A stretch of DNA of 32,677 nt from Candidatus Fredericiella danica (GCA_016713335.1 JADJPH010000064.1:1-32677), one strand, 5' to 3'; shown: positions 16,923 to 26,016, counted from the first letter of the stretch. The notes: generated by a model from the sequence alone, not told the origin. A program made the numbers and translations.

Positions 16923-18362
16923 ATGCATCTCCGCGGCGTCCTGCATCTGCTCGGTATGTTACTGCTCTTCTGCGCTGCATTCATGCTGCTGGCGTTGCCG
17001 TTCGCACTGTATTACGGTGAAGGGGATGCCGGGCCGATTCTGTCGAGTTCGGGCATCACTGCCGTTGCCGGGTTTGGTCTCTACCGTTGGTGTAAACCCG
17101 AACGAGATCTGCGCCCGCGCGACGCCTTCGCCATCGTCTCCCTGGGTTGGATCCTCATCTCCGCTTTTGGAACGCTTCCCTTCCTGCTCTCAGGGTCGAT
17201 TCCCAACTTCACGGATGCGTTCTTTGAGACGGTGTCCGGATTTACGACAACCGGCGCCACCATTCTGCCCGACATTGAAGCGGTCCCGCACGGTGTGCTC
17301 TTCTGGCGTAGCACCACACACTGGATGGGTGGGATGGGGATCATCGTCTTCTCGTTGGCGGTGCTGCCCTTCCTTGGCGTTGGCGGCATGCAGCTTTTCA
17401 AGGCGGAGAGCGCAGGACCGAAGACCGACAAGCTCACCCCACGCGTCACGCAGACTGCGAAGATTCTATGGGGTGTGTATGTGTTGCTCACCGGGGTCGA
17501 AGCGGTGTTGCTCCTGTTTGGTGGTATGAGTCTCTTTGACGCGCTGGCGAACTCATTTGGGACCGTGGCAAGCGGCGGCTTTTCTACGCAGAACGCGAGC
17601 ATCGCCTACTACCGCAGCCCCTATATCGATTGGGTGATCACCTTCTTCATGGTGCTGGCAGGCACCAATTTTGCCTTGCATTATCGCTTTCTTACCCGGC
17701 ATTGGGATAGCTACTGGCGGAATGCGGAGTGGCGATGGTTCATTGGCAGCTTGGCGGTGGCAAGCCTGCTCGTCGGTGTGAATACCTTCACGCTCTATGC
17801 GGACAAACTGACCGCCCTCCGCGACACCGTGTTCACCGTGGTCTCTTTGCATACATCGACCGGTTTCGCCACGGCCAACTATGAGGAGTGGGCGTGGGGC
17901 GCGCAGTTTGTGCTGCTGCTCATCATGATCATTGGTGGGTCTGTCGGTTCGACGTCTGGCGGCGTCAAGGTCCTGCGCGTTTACCTGGTGTTCAAGGCGA
18001 TCGGCAATGAGTTCACTCGTGCCGTGCATCCGCAGGCGGTGACCCCCGTGCGGATGCTTGGGGTCACGGTGCAGCGCGATATTGTCATGAATGTACTGGT
18101 GTACTTCTCGCTCTATATGATGGCAATCTTCGCTGCGACGTTGGTCGTCGCCGGGCTGGGGATGGACTGGATCAGCGGGCTGAGCGCCGTGGTGAGCTGT
18201 CTGGGCGGCGTAGGTCCCGGCATGGGGTCAGTGGGACCGTTTGACAACTACGCCTGGATCCACCCGCTCGCGAAGTGGGTGTTGATTGGGTTGATGCTGC
18301 TGGGAAGATTGGAGTTTTATAGCCTGCTAATTCTGCTGGCGCCGGCGTATTGGAGGAAGTAA
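16923..18362 (+). CDS. trkH: TrkH-family potassium uptake membrane subunit
   Basis: A 479-residue K+-translocating subunit of the TrkH/KtrB superfamily. Four M1-P-M2 units are seen, with selectivity loops GFTTTGATIL, SGGFSTQNAS, HTSTGFATAN and GGVGPGMGSVGP, each with the conserved filter Gly. About ten hydrophobic helices are visible. The gating-loop-like region GGSVGSTSGGVKVLRVYLVF is also present. No frame break is seen. It directly follows trkA, its regulatory partner, and the pair would form a complete transporter. The gene is convergent with the substrate-binding lipoprotein gene, whose stop is only 22 bases away; no terminator with a T-run is seen between them. Confidence 0.93.
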   Translation: MHLRGVLHLLGMLLLFCAAFMLLALPFALYYGEGDAGPILSSSGITAVAGFGLYRWCKPERDLRPRDAFAIVSLGWILISAFGTLPFLLSGSIPNFTDAFFETVSGFTTTGATILPDIEAVPHGVLFWRSTTHWMGGMGIIVFSLAVLPFLGVGGMQLFKAESAGPKTDKLTPRVTQTAKILWGVYVLLTGVEAVLLLFGGMSLFDALANSFGTVASGGFSTQNASIAYYRSPYIDWVITFFMVLAGTNFALHYRFLTRHWDSYWRNAEWRWFIGSLAVASLLVGVNTFTLYADKLTALRDTVFTVVSLHTSTGFATANYEEWAWGAQFVLLLIMIIGGSVGSTSGGVKVLRVYLVFKAIGNEFTRAVHPQAVTPVRMLGVTVQRDIVMNVLVYFSLYMMAIFAATLVVAGLGMDWISGLSAVVSCLGGVGPGMGSVGPFDNYAWIHPLAKWVLIGLMLLGRLEFYSLLILLAPAYWRK

Positions 18363-18384
18363 GGAGAGGCGAACGAGTTTTCGC

Positions 18385-19797
18385 TCACGGTCGCAGGATT
18401 GGATCGAGAATGGTCCGATAGACTAGCGGCCAGATCACATCAATCGTAGCGGGATCTTGGTTCGCTTCGCGGTACTGCAGATAGAGCAGGGGCGGGTCGG
18501 GCCATTGGTGCCAGAGATAGGCAGGAAACGCCTGATTGCTGGCAGGCTGCTGGGTGCCATAAGGAAAGCGATAGCGGCCACCGGCGAGCGGTGTATCCGC
18601 TGCCTCCAGGGCGCTCACAATGTCGGCGGGGGCTAGCGAATCTGCTCGTTTTGCCGCATCCACCAGCAGCAGCACCGCATCGTGGCTGGTGAAGGCGATA
18701 CTCTCCGGCAACTGACCAAGCGCGGTGCGATAACGTTCCAGAAATGCCTGGCCGATCTCACTCAAACTGCTTTGCCAGGGGCCGCGGCGTCCAACGACCG
18801 TGAATGCGCCGTCCGGCAGGCGCTGCCAGAATGTGGGACCATCCAGGGCGCTGCGGCCTTGTACGAGCAGCGTACCCTTGGTGGGGCCAATGCCGGCGTC
18901 CAACAGTTGGCGCTGCAGCTCCAAACTGGCATTGCCGCCGACAAAGAGGAAGGCAGCATCGGGGACCTTTTCCATCGCGACGATGCGGGCAATCTGCGGC
19001 GAATAGTCCGCCGCCGGCACATCGACCCGCAGCGTGTCCAGATTGATGCCTGCGGCCGGCATCCACCGCTCGACATTGGCCACGGCCGCATCGCCCGCCG
19101 CGGTATTCTCGGCGATCATGAGCGCCGTAATGACACCATCCCGGTTGAAGTCGCCCACACTGGTCAGCCAGTCTGTCTGCATTCGCGACGCCATGGTGGC
19201 GGCGGGTGCGATGCGAAAGAGACTGCGTGGTCTGTCTTCCGTCAACGAATCCGCCGTCGCTTCAACGACGATGAAGGGCACCCCATAGCGCTCGGTGACC
19301 TGCTTGATCGCTTCGGCAACATCATCCTGAACACCGCCAACGATACCGATGACACAATCGCGCGTGATCAAGCGTTCCGCCAACTGGGCGGCGCGTGCCG
19401 GTTGCGCACCGGTGTCGTACACCACCGCCTCAACTGGTTTCCCGTCGATCCCGCCTGCGGCTTGGAGTTCCTCAAGCGCCAGGCTGACGCCAGCTTGCAG
19501 CGCCAATCCCTTTGCCAGCACGCTCGAGGTCGCCAGTGGCGCCAACACGCCGATATTCACCTGGTCTGCCTGGCGAAGGCTCGCAGGGGCGCAGGGGCCG
19601 GGCGGCGCCGGCGTCGCGGTGACCACGATCTCACGCGTGACAATGCGCGTGACCTCAGCGGGTGGAACCGTTGCGGTGGGTGAGACGGCGGGCGCTGGCG
19701 TCGTCGTTGCGCCCACGCAGCCGGCCAGCAGCATCACGGCCAGCAACAGCGGCGAGAAACGTAATATCCTTTTTTTGCCGACATCACAGAAATACAC
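18385..19797 (-). CDS. ABC-type branched-chain amino acid/urea-like substrate-binding lipoprotein
   Basis: The protein is a periplasmic-binding-protein-like lipoprotein of type I (Leu/Ile/Val-binding) fold. The lipobox is LLLAVMLLAGC, followed by a Thr/Pro/Val-rich tether, then NIGVLAPLATSSVLAKGLAL. The family signature GVSLALEELQAAGGIDGKPVE and IGIVGGVQDDVAEAIKQ come next, then the inter-lobe strand GVPFIVVEATADSLTED and a closing lobe. I choose GTG 19797 (GGAG about 10 bases upstream) because the longer start at 19872 would push the signal peptide 25 residues inward. An ATG in another frame (…ATGTCGGCA) also fits if a seven-A run at about 19771-19777 lacks one A. No permease or ATPase gene is next to it, so the ligand and transporter are unknown. 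It may also be a sensor. Confidence 0.8.
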   Translation of the reverse strand: MYFCDVGKKRILRFSPLLLAVMLLAGCVGATTTPAPAVSPTATVPPAEVTRIVTREIVVTATPAPPGPCAPASLRQADQVNIGVLAPLATSSVLAKGLALQAGVSLALEELQAAGGIDGKPVEAVVYDTGAQPARAAQLAERLITRDCVIGIVGGVQDDVAEAIKQVTERYGVPFIVVEATADSLTEDRPRSLFRIAPAATMASRMQTDWLTSVGDFNRDGVITALMIAENTAAGDAAVANVERWMPAAGINLDTLRVDVPAADYSPQIARIVAMEKVPDAAFLFVGGNASLELQRQLLDAGIGPTKGTLLVQGRSALDGPTFWQRLPDGAFTVVGRRGPWQSSLSEIGQAFLERYRTALGQLPESIAFTSHDAVLLLVDAAKRADSLAPADIVSALEAADTPLAGGRYRFPYGTQQPASNQAFPAYLWHQWPDPPLLYLQYREANQDPATIDVIWPLVYRTILDPILRP

Positions 19798-19908
19798 GCT
19801 AGTCCGCTCCACAGAGAGCTGTAGATCGTTGCTGCGCCGGCTGGGGGAAGTGGGTGCTTGATGATGGGACAACGGTCACCGGACGAAACTTACACGCAAG
19901 GGGGACGA

Positions 19909-19936
19909 CTGACCTTCGCTGAAGGCGGAGTATACA
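19909..19936 (+). promoter_or_regulatory. Candidate promoter of the aminotransferase-aldolase unit
   Basis: CTGACC (19909-19914) and TATACA (19931-19936) are 16 bases apart. Transcription would begin near 19943, leaving a leader of about 100 bases before the ATG at 20042, which has AAAGAGGA as ribosome-binding site. Confidence 0.35.
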
Positions 19937-20041
19937 TCACGCGCCAATGGCGTGCAATTCGTCAACCGTCGTTTTCGGTGGCACAATATGCGCCGCGGCG
20001 CTTGACCGTATTCAGCGCAACTCAAGAAAGAGGACTCTACC

Positions 20042-21187
20042 ATGTCGTCGACTGCCGTGAATGTGCAGGCAAATGAAACTGCTGCGAGCGCATCGAAACC
20101 GCCGCAACGACTGTTTATCCCCGGTCCGACCGACGTCCTGCCAGCGGTGCTGGCTGCACAGACTGCGCCGATGATCGGCCATCGCAGTGACGAATTTGAG
20201 GCGCTTTTTGCCAAGTGCGAGGTGCAGTTGCAGTCGCTCTTTGAAACGCGCTACCGCGTCTATCTGGTGGCCGCATCCGGCACCGGTCTGCACGAAGCAG
20301 CGATTCGCAATGCCGTGGGTGGGCGCGTGGTTTGTTTTGTCAACGGCGCCTTTAGCCAACGCTGGCACGATGTGGCCGTCGGGTGTGACAAGCAGGTGGT
20401 GCGGGTGGACGTGCCATGGAACACGGCGGTCAAGCCGGAGATCGTGGAGCAGGCCCTGTTGGCTGCGCTGCAGGACGGCCCCGTCGACGCGATCACCGTG
20501 GTGCACAATGAGACGAGCACAGGGGTGGTCAGCCCGGTTGCCGAGATCGCCGAGGTCGTGCACCGGGCCAGCCCCAACACCCTCATCCTTGTCGACGCCG
20601 TTTCGTCCTTTGCGGGCATGCGCATTCCGACCGATGCCTGGGGCATTGACCTGCTGCTGACCTCATCCCAAAAGGCGCTGGCCCTTCCGCCCGGTCTTGC
20701 CTTTGCGGCGGTCAGTGATCGTGTGCTGGAACGTGCCGCCCAGGTCAAGGGGCGCGGCTGGTATTTTGACTTCCTGAACCTGGAAAAGTCACTCAAGAAG
20801 CACACCACGCCGGCCACACCGGCCATTTCGTTGATGCGGGCGCTTTCGGTGCAATTGGACCACATCTTTGCCGAAGGCGTCGATGTTCGCTGCGAGCGGC
20901 ATGCGCGGCTTGCACAGCGAACGCAGGCATGGGCGCTGCGCAATGGCTTTGCGCTGATGGCCGAGGAAGGGTATCGCTCACCCACGGTCACGACGATCAC
21001 CAATACACGGGGCATCGACATCGATGACCTGAATCAATACCTGGCCGGGCAGGAGATGGAACTGTCGAACGGCTACGGGGTGTACAAGGGCAAGGCATTC
21101 CGCATCGCCCACATTGGTGAAGTGAACGACGCCGATCTGGATCGCCTCCTAACCGCAGTCGAAGCCTATCTTGCCGGCGCACGCTAG
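20042..21187 (+). CDS. Class V PLP aminotransferase (alanine/serine-glyoxylate type)
   Basis: A 381-residue PLP-dependent aminotransferase of fold type I, class V. The signatures are RLFIPGPTDVLPAV, MIGHRSDEFEALF (substrate and cofactor loop), VAASGTGLHEAAIRN, HNETSTGVV and VDAVSSFAGM (cofactor Asp185). TSSQKALALPPGLAF carries the Schiff-base Lys211. This set fits alanine-glyoxylate and serine-glyoxylate/pyruvate aminotransferases, which make glycine from glyoxylate. The amino donor cannot be settled by eye. The gene is 21 bases upstream of a threonine aldolase on the same strand, which supports a shared role in glycine metabolism. It carries a 22-residue polar N-terminal extension and no frame break. 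Confidence 0.87.
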   Translation: MSSTAVNVQANETAASASKPPQRLFIPGPTDVLPAVLAAQTAPMIGHRSDEFEALFAKCEVQLQSLFETRYRVYLVAASGTGLHEAAIRNAVGGRVVCFVNGAFSQRWHDVAVGCDKQVVRVDVPWNTAVKPEIVEQALLAALQDGPVDAITVVHNETSTGVVSPVAEIAEVVHRASPNTLILVDAVSSFAGMRIPTDAWGIDLLLTSSQKALALPPGLAFAAVSDRVLERAAQVKGRGWYFDFLNLEKSLKKHTTPATPAISLMRALSVQLDHIFAEGVDVRCERHARLAQRTQAWALRNGFALMAEEGYRSPTVTTITNTRGIDIDDLNQYLAGQEMELSNGYGVYKGKAFRIAHIGEVNDADLDRLLTAVEAYLAGAR

Positions 21188-21208
21188 CCGGGCAGTGGAG
21201 AAAGATCA

Positions 21209-22297
21209 ATGACGACGACTCACCGTGTGATCGATTTGCGCAGCGACACTGTTACGAAACCAACGCCGGCGATGCGCCTGGCCATGGCGGAAGCTGAGGT
21301 GGGCGACGATGTTTATGGCGAGGATCCAACCGTTCTCAAGCTTGAACAACGCGTCGCTGCGCTGATGGGGATGGAGGCTGCCGTGTATGTCCCCAGCGGC
21401 ACGATGGGCAATCTGATCGCGGTCTTGAGTCACTGCGGCCGCGGCGACGAGATGATCCTCGGTGACCGGGCGCACATCTTCCTGTATGAACAGGGGGGAT
21501 CGGCGGCGCTCGGTGGCGTCCATCCGCACACACTGCCCAACCAACTCGACGGCACGCTGGACCTGATGCAGGTCGAAAACGCCATCCGTAGTGAGAACGT
21601 TCATTATCCGGTGACCAGGCTGCTTGCGCTTGAGAACACGCACAATCGCTGTGGCGGGCGAACGCTGACGGTCGAGTATGTCGATGCGGCCGGCGCACTG
21701 GCGCATGACAATGGGCTGAAATTACATATCGACGGCGCCAGGCTGTGGAATGCTGCCGTTGCCCTGGGCCTGCCCCCCGGCCGGCTTGTGGCCGCGGCCG
21801 ACAGTGTCAGCGTCTGTTTTAGCAAAGGGCTGGGGGCGCCGGTCGGGTCGGTCGTTGCCGGCTCGCATGAGTTCATGCGCAAGGCGCGGCGGATGCGCAA
21901 GCAGGTGGGCGGCGGCATGCGGCAGGCCGGGATCCTCGCCGCAGCATGTCTCGTTGCACTCGATCAGATGGTGGATCGGCTGGCCGAGGATCATGCCAAT
22001 GCGCGGCTTCTGGCCAGCGGGTTGGCGTTGCTACCGGGGATTGTGATCGATCCGGAGGCCGTCGAAACGAATATCCTGTACTTTGACGTAGTCCAGCCGG
22101 GGCTGACCGGCGCGGCATTGTCGGCAGGTCTGGCAGCGCGCGGCGTGCTGATCAACCCGACCGCGCCGCAACAGTTGCGCGCGGTGACGAATTACCACAT
22201 TGGCGCCGCAGATATTGAGACAGTGCTGGGTGCGGTGGAAGACGTGCTGAACACCGGTTATAGCGGGGCACTCAGCACGGGCCATCTCTATCGTTAG
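21209..22297 (+). CDS. ltaE: Low-specificity L-threonine aldolase
   Basis: A 362-residue PLP-dependent fold type I enzyme that cleaves L-threonine or allo-threonine to glycine and acetaldehyde. The diagnostic start is IDLRSDTVTKPTPAMR, then VGDDVYGEDPTV. YVPSGTMGNLIA is the phosphate-binding loop, LENTHNRCGG and HIDGARLWNAAVALG hold the cofactor Asp and Arg, and VCFSKGLGAPVGS holds the Schiff-base Lys206. The closing domain shows TNILYFDV and AVTNYHIGAADIE. All key residues are present and the length is normal. It follows the aminotransferase by 21 bases with a GGAG-type site between them, so it is probably translated from the same mRNA. Confidence 0.92.
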   Translation: MTTTHRVIDLRSDTVTKPTPAMRLAMAEAEVGDDVYGEDPTVLKLEQRVAALMGMEAAVYVPSGTMGNLIAVLSHCGRGDEMILGDRAHIFLYEQGGSAALGGVHPHTLPNQLDGTLDLMQVENAIRSENVHYPVTRLLALENTHNRCGGRTLTVEYVDAAGALAHDNGLKLHIDGARLWNAAVALGLPPGRLVAAADSVSVCFSKGLGAPVGSVVAGSHEFMRKARRMRKQVGGGMRQAGILAAACLVALDQMVDRLAEDHANARLLASGLALLPGIVIDPEAVETNILYFDVVQPGLTGAALSAGLAARGVLINPTAPQQLRAVTNYHIGAADIETVLGAVEDVLNTGYSGALSTGHLYR

Positions 22298-22306
22298 TTT
22301 GCTAAG

Positions 22307-22812
22307 TTAAGCCCGAATGATTTTCGGAGGCACGAGCAGACGTAGTTCGCCGATCCCCCAGCGTAGTTGGTTCCAGCGCGAAATGTCGACGGTGACGTGC
22401 GCCAGCGCAGCCGTCGGCATCACCGCCACGCCGTCATCGGGTGTGCGCCCGCAGAGGCCACTGATCAGTTGCTCCATCCCCGGGTTGTGCCCGACAAGCA
22501 CCACGTGCTCCACCTCGTCGGGAGACCTTTCAGCACTTCCAACAGCGTCTCCGCCGACGCAAGATAGACGGCGTCATTCCACTGCACGGCCTGGTTGGCT
22601 TTGAGCGCAACTGCCAGATGGTCACTGGTTTGGGCGGAGCGAGCGGCGGGTGAACTGATCATGCAGTCTACAACCGGTTGGAGTTGGGCGAGCACGCCGG
22701 CGATGTTTGCTGCATCCTTGTGGCCACGCGCAGTGAGCGGGCGCGCATAGTCGGTGGGATAGCCTTCGGGTTTGTCGGCTTTGGCATGGCGAACGATGCT
22801 GATTGCTTTCAT
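22307..22812 (-). CDS. SixA-like histidine phosphatase, one frame break
   Basis: A small phosphatase of the histidine phosphatase (RHG) superfamily, SixA branch. The N-terminal half is ISIVRHAKADKPEGYPTDYA with the catalytic His of RHA, then SSPAARSAQTSDHLA. The second half (HVVLVGHNPGMEQLISGL) carries the second catalytic His but is read in another frame. The switch lies near 22515 where GLPTRW should pass into a DEVEHVVLV-like segment. The protein would be about 168 residues, normal for SixA. Its role would be phosphohistidine or small phosphoester hydrolysis. It lies 27 bases downstream of the SqdX-like gene on the same strand. Confidence 0.8.
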
Positions 22813-22839
22813 CGAGTGAAATCTCCAAGGTGCATACGG

Positions 22840-24022
22840 TTATGAGTCGCCGGCAGTTGCGTCCATTGTCGCCCCGCGGCCGGAAGTGCGAAAGACGTGC
22901 ATGGCGGCCCGGTAGTAATCCACGAGTTGGTCCATTGTGGCGCCACGAGCGGCTGCGTGCATGGATGAGCGCGTTCTCGGCCAATTCTTCGCGCAGCACC
23001 GGTTTGTCGCGCAGTTCTTCTACGAGGGGGCGAATCTCAGCAGGGCGCTCAGGGTCGAAATAGAGCCCGTTGACGCCATGCACGACCGTGTCGAGCACGC
23101 CGCCGGTGCGAGCGGCGATCACGGGCAGGCGGCATGCCATCGCCTCCAGCGCGACCAGCCCAAAGGTCTCGGTGGTGGAGGGGAAAATGAAGGCATCTGC
23201 CGAGCGGTAGGCGTTGACCAGATCCTGGCCGCGTAAGTAGCCGGGCAGGATGGTCGGGGTGCCGGCAAAGTGGCGCTTGAGTTGTTCGTGGCTTGGGCCG
23301 CCGCCGATCAGCGCCAGGCTGACATCGCGCGCCGGGAAGATCTGGTCCCGCAGCAGGTCGAGACGTTTTTCCGGCGCCTGGCGACCGACGTTGATTACCA
23401 GGAACTGATCCGGCTTGCCGCCGGTCAACCGTGCGCGCATCGCTTCGTCGCGCGGTCCAGGTGTAAAGAAATCGGTGTCGATGCCGCGACGCCACCAACG
23501 AACGCGGCGAAACCCGTGGTTGCGGAGGTCGTTGCGGATCGTGCTCGATGGGCACAGGTTCACATCGGCGCGATTGTGGAGCGCGCGCATGTAGGTCCAC
23601 AGAATAGGCGAGATGAAGCCTGCCCCATAGAACTCCGCATACCGCGCCAGATCGGTGTGGAACGACGCCACCAGTGGGACATGGAGCAGGCGCGCATAGG
23701 CCATGCCAAAAGGGCCGAGCAAGAATGGATTCACCGTGTGCACGAGGTCAGGCTGGAACGCCCTGACTTTTTCCCAGACAAAGCGGCGCGGAAAGTTGAA
23801 GCGCAACTCAGGATAGAAGGGAAGACGCGGTCCACCCACGCCAACCACTTCTGCGCCGGCATATTCGGGCGGGCCTCCCGGCGGACCGAATAAAATGACC
23901 TTGTGGCCAAGTTCATTCAGCAGCTGCAGCATCAAACAAAGGATGCTGACGATGCCGTCAATCTTGGGCAGAAAGGTCTCCGTGAAGACGGCGATGCGCA
24001 GTTGATTCGGAACAGGGGTCAT
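22840..24022 (-). CDS. SqdX/SQD2-like sulfoquinovosyltransferase (GT4), one frame break
   Basis: A GT-B glycosyltransferase of family GT4. The segments RIAVFTETFLPKIDGIV, HKVILFGPPGG, PDLVHTVNPFLLGPFG and VPLVASFHTDLARYAEFY are followed by LCPSSTIRNDL and the nucleotide-sugar half INVGRQAPEKRLDLL. The EX7E motif in STTETFGLVALEAM comes next. This segment order closely follows plant SQD2/bacterial SqdX, which moves sulfoquinovose to diacylglycerol to make SQDG. The divergent SqdB gene supports that role; a mannosyltransferase of the same family is the alternative. A frame break near 22945 separates ARSRSW from TMDQLVDYYRAAM; the corrected end is at 22840 (about 394 residues). The long readable tail beyond is an artefact overlapping sixA. 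Confidence 0.8.
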
Positions 24023-24103
24023 TGATTTATGACTCCAAAGCGGATGTAGCCGTGGATTTTTCGCATTGAAACAGGATACCCCTCAGACAAACGGTTCCGT
24101 CGC

Positions 24104-24109
24104 ATTATA
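24104..24109 (-). promoter_or_regulatory. Candidate -10 (TATAAT) for sqdX in the divergent spacer
   Basis: The spacer 24023-24240 holds TATAAT on the minus strand at 24109-24104 and a TATACT just before it. No good -35 is seen. I found no convincing plus-strand promoter for sqdB in the same spacer. Confidence 0.25.
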
Positions 24110-24240
24110 TCCAGTATACAACGAATGCTGCACAATACTTGACGCCTGATGACTTGCAACTTGGGCGTACGTCAGTTATTCTCTGCGATGCACTCCATCA
24201 TCAGCGCACTGTAAGTATTTTTGGGAGAAGACAAAGCGGT

Positions 24241-25470
24241 ATGGTAGGTGGCGAAAAAATCATCGTGCTGGGCGGGGACGGCTTTTGTGGCTGGCCGACC
24301 AGCCTGCATCTGTCCCAACTGGGATATGACGTGACCATTGTGGACAATCTATCCCGGCGCAAGATTGATATCGAACTGGGGTGCCAGTCTCTGACCCCGA
24401 TCCAGCCGATCGAAGTGCGGCTCCGCACCTGGGAAGAACTGACCGGCCGGCAGATTCAGTACATCAACCTGGATGTGGCACAGGATTATGCGGAGCTGGA
24501 ACAACTCATTGTCCGGATCGAACCCAAGGCGATTGTCCACTTTGCCGAACAGCGTGCGGCGCCTTACTCGATGAAGTCGCCGCGGCACAAGCGCTACACC
24601 GTTGACAACAATATCAATGCTACGCATAACTTGCTCTGCGCAGTCGTTGAGTCGGGCCTTGACGTGCATCTGGTTCACCTGGGCACGATGGGCGTCTACG
24701 GCTATGGCACGGCGGGCATGGCGGTGCCTGAGGGGTATTTGCAGGCGAAGGTGACGGTCAACGACACGGACAAAGAGATCGAGATCCCCTATCCGCCGAA
24801 CCCTGGCAGCGTCTACCACATGACCAAGACGCTCGACGCGCTGCTCTTCTTTTACTACAACAAGAACGATAACGTGCGCGTGACCGATCTCCATCAGGGG
24901 ATCGTGTGGGGCACCAACACCGAAGAGACATTGATGCACCCGGCGCTGATCAACCGCTTTGACTACGAAGGCGACTTTGGCACCGTGTTAAACCGTTTCC
25001 TCGTCGAGGCAGGGGTGGGGCACCCACTGACCGTCTACGGGCGGGGCGGGCAGACGCGTGCGTTCATTCATATTCGGGACACGGTACGCTGCATTGCGTT
25101 GGCAATCAAGCACCCGCCGGCGCGCAAAGAGCGGGTCAAGATCTTTAACCAGGCGACCGAGACGCACCGGATCCAGGATCTCGCCGAACTGGTCTCGCGG
25201 CTCACGGGTGCGGAAGTACGCTACTACATCAATCCGCGCAATGAAGCCTGGGACAATGAACTGATCATCCACAACGAGCAGTTTTTGGAACTGGGGCTTA
25301 ACCCGATCACGTTGAGTGAGGGCTTGCTCTACGAGGTGTACGAGGTGGCGGCCCGTTACCGCGACCGCGTCGACCTCAGCAAGATCATCGCCGACTCGCG
25401 CTGGCGCGCCGACATTCCACTGGACCGGACGGGGACGAGCGTGCGGTTTGAAGCGGCGCCGGTGTATTGA
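24241..25470 (+). CDS. sqdB: UDP-sulfoquinovose synthase SqdB/SQD1
   Basis: A 409-residue short-chain (extended SDR) enzyme that forms UDP-sulfoquinovose from UDP-glucose and sulfite using bound NAD+. The cofactor loop GGDGFCG is at residues 11-17. The segments FAEQRAAPYSMKS, LGTMGVYGYG (Thr149), SVYHMTKTLDALL (Tyr192 and Lys196) and LHQGIVWG reproduce the SQD1 pattern. The catalytic Thr-Tyr-Lys set is complete. IFNQATETHRIQDLAELV and the IHIRDTVRCIALAI segment are also typical. ATG 24241 is preferred over the TTG at 24139 because the cofactor strand begins right after it and GGGAGAAG lies upstream. With the divergent sqdX it supplies the two committed SQDG steps. Confidence 0.93.
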   Translation: MVGGEKIIVLGGDGFCGWPTSLHLSQLGYDVTIVDNLSRRKIDIELGCQSLTPIQPIEVRLRTWEELTGRQIQYINLDVAQDYAELEQLIVRIEPKAIVHFAEQRAAPYSMKSPRHKRYTVDNNINATHNLLCAVVESGLDVHLVHLGTMGVYGYGTAGMAVPEGYLQAKVTVNDTDKEIEIPYPPNPGSVYHMTKTLDALLFFYYNKNDNVRVTDLHQGIVWGTNTEETLMHPALINRFDYEGDFGTVLNRFLVEAGVGHPLTVYGRGGQTRAFIHIRDTVRCIALAIKHPPARKERVKIFNQATETHRIQDLAELVSRLTGAEVRYYINPRNEAWDNELIIHNEQFLELGLNPITLSEGLLYEVYEVAARYRDRVDLSKIIADSRWRADIPLDRTGTSVRFEAAPVY

Positions 25471-25523
25471 GAGAATTACGAATTACGCATGGCCGTGTTC
25501 CATAAGCATCAGGGTAAGGCGCA

Positions 25524-25590
25524 AATCCGCCCGCCAAGGGGAGACGGGGGGAAATGATTAACGCGGAGACGTTGATCTTTTCCCCTCGGC
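25524..25590. repeat. Intergenic repeat with end-to-end joined CGCGGAG termini
   Basis: CCGCCAAGGGGAGACGGGG is followed by GATTAACGCGGAGACGTTGATC (25556-25577), in which a left end and a right end of the family at 11475-11626 are joined with almost no middle. It looks like an internally deleted copy. It sits just upstream of the glmS promoter. Confidence 0.55.
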
Positions 25591-25607
25591 AGGTCCTCCT
25601 GTTAAAG

Positions 25608-25638
25608 TTGACGATCTGCACGTTTTTGGATGTATAAT
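25608..25638 (+). promoter_or_regulatory. Promoter of the glmS transcript
   Basis: TTGACG (25608-25613), a rather long 19-base spacer and TATAAT (25633-25638) precede the ribozyme. Transcription would start near 25645, giving a leader of about 370 bases. Confidence 0.6.
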
Positions 25639-25678
25639 ACCTGACAGAATAGTAAGGTGAATCCCCTGGACAAAGAGG

Positions 25679-25965
25679 AGGTGTCTATCGGATAGCTAAA
25701 ACACCTGGAAAGATAGCGCATGGCCCGCGGCGGACTCCGCGACGCGGGTGACGAGGAAGGGGTTCCCGGCAGGGATGCCGGGCTAACTGCCGAGCGGGTA
25801 ACACCGCAGGCGGGAAAATCGACACATCAGCGGATGCCCCTGGGTCGTGCCACCGGCCCACTGCCCCGGTTCAAACCGGGACAGACGATCTTTCCTTCCA
25901 CCTCTTGTGGGAAGCACGCGCACAAACCCGCCGGGTAACCGGCAGTGCAACAGCGTCGTGCAGTG
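25679..25965 (+). ncRNA. glmS ribozyme-riboswitch (with a 5' stem)
   Basis: The glmS ribozyme cleaves its own mRNA when glucosamine-6-phosphate binds, lowering GlmS. Conserved core elements are visible in order. The cleavage site A25715|G25716 is followed by GCGC. A P2 hairpin CCCGCG...CGCGGG lies at about 25724-25748. Next come UGACGAGG (25749-25756), an enlarged P2a with CCCGGCA-GGGA-TGCCGGG, AUCGA (25818-25822) and GCGGAUGCCCC (25830-25840). 3' stems follow, including CCCGGTT-CA-AACCGGG (25865-25880) and a P4-like hairpin ending near 25915. A separate stem AGGTGT/ACACCT (25679-25706) lies just before the cleavage site, in the part released by cleavage. The 3' limit is approximate. The start of glmS 50 bases downstream fixes the identity. 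Confidence 0.9.
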
Positions 25966-26016
25966 GAACTCCAAACAACCCTATATTTTGACATGCTAAC
26001 CACTCAGGAGGTCTTC

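Noticed and set aside
18682..19683. Long plus-strand open frame (333 codons)
   Set aside because: It is antisense to the substrate-binding lipoprotein, has no recognisable domain and reflects high-GC codon bias.
22622..22839. C-terminal extension of the glycosyltransferase overlapping sixA
   Set aside because: It lies past a frame break; the correct frame stops at 22840.
25945..26016. Upstream start for GlmS
   Set aside because: GlmS needs Cys at position 2 after Met removal; ATG 26017 gives it, and the upstream stretch belongs to the ribozyme and leader.
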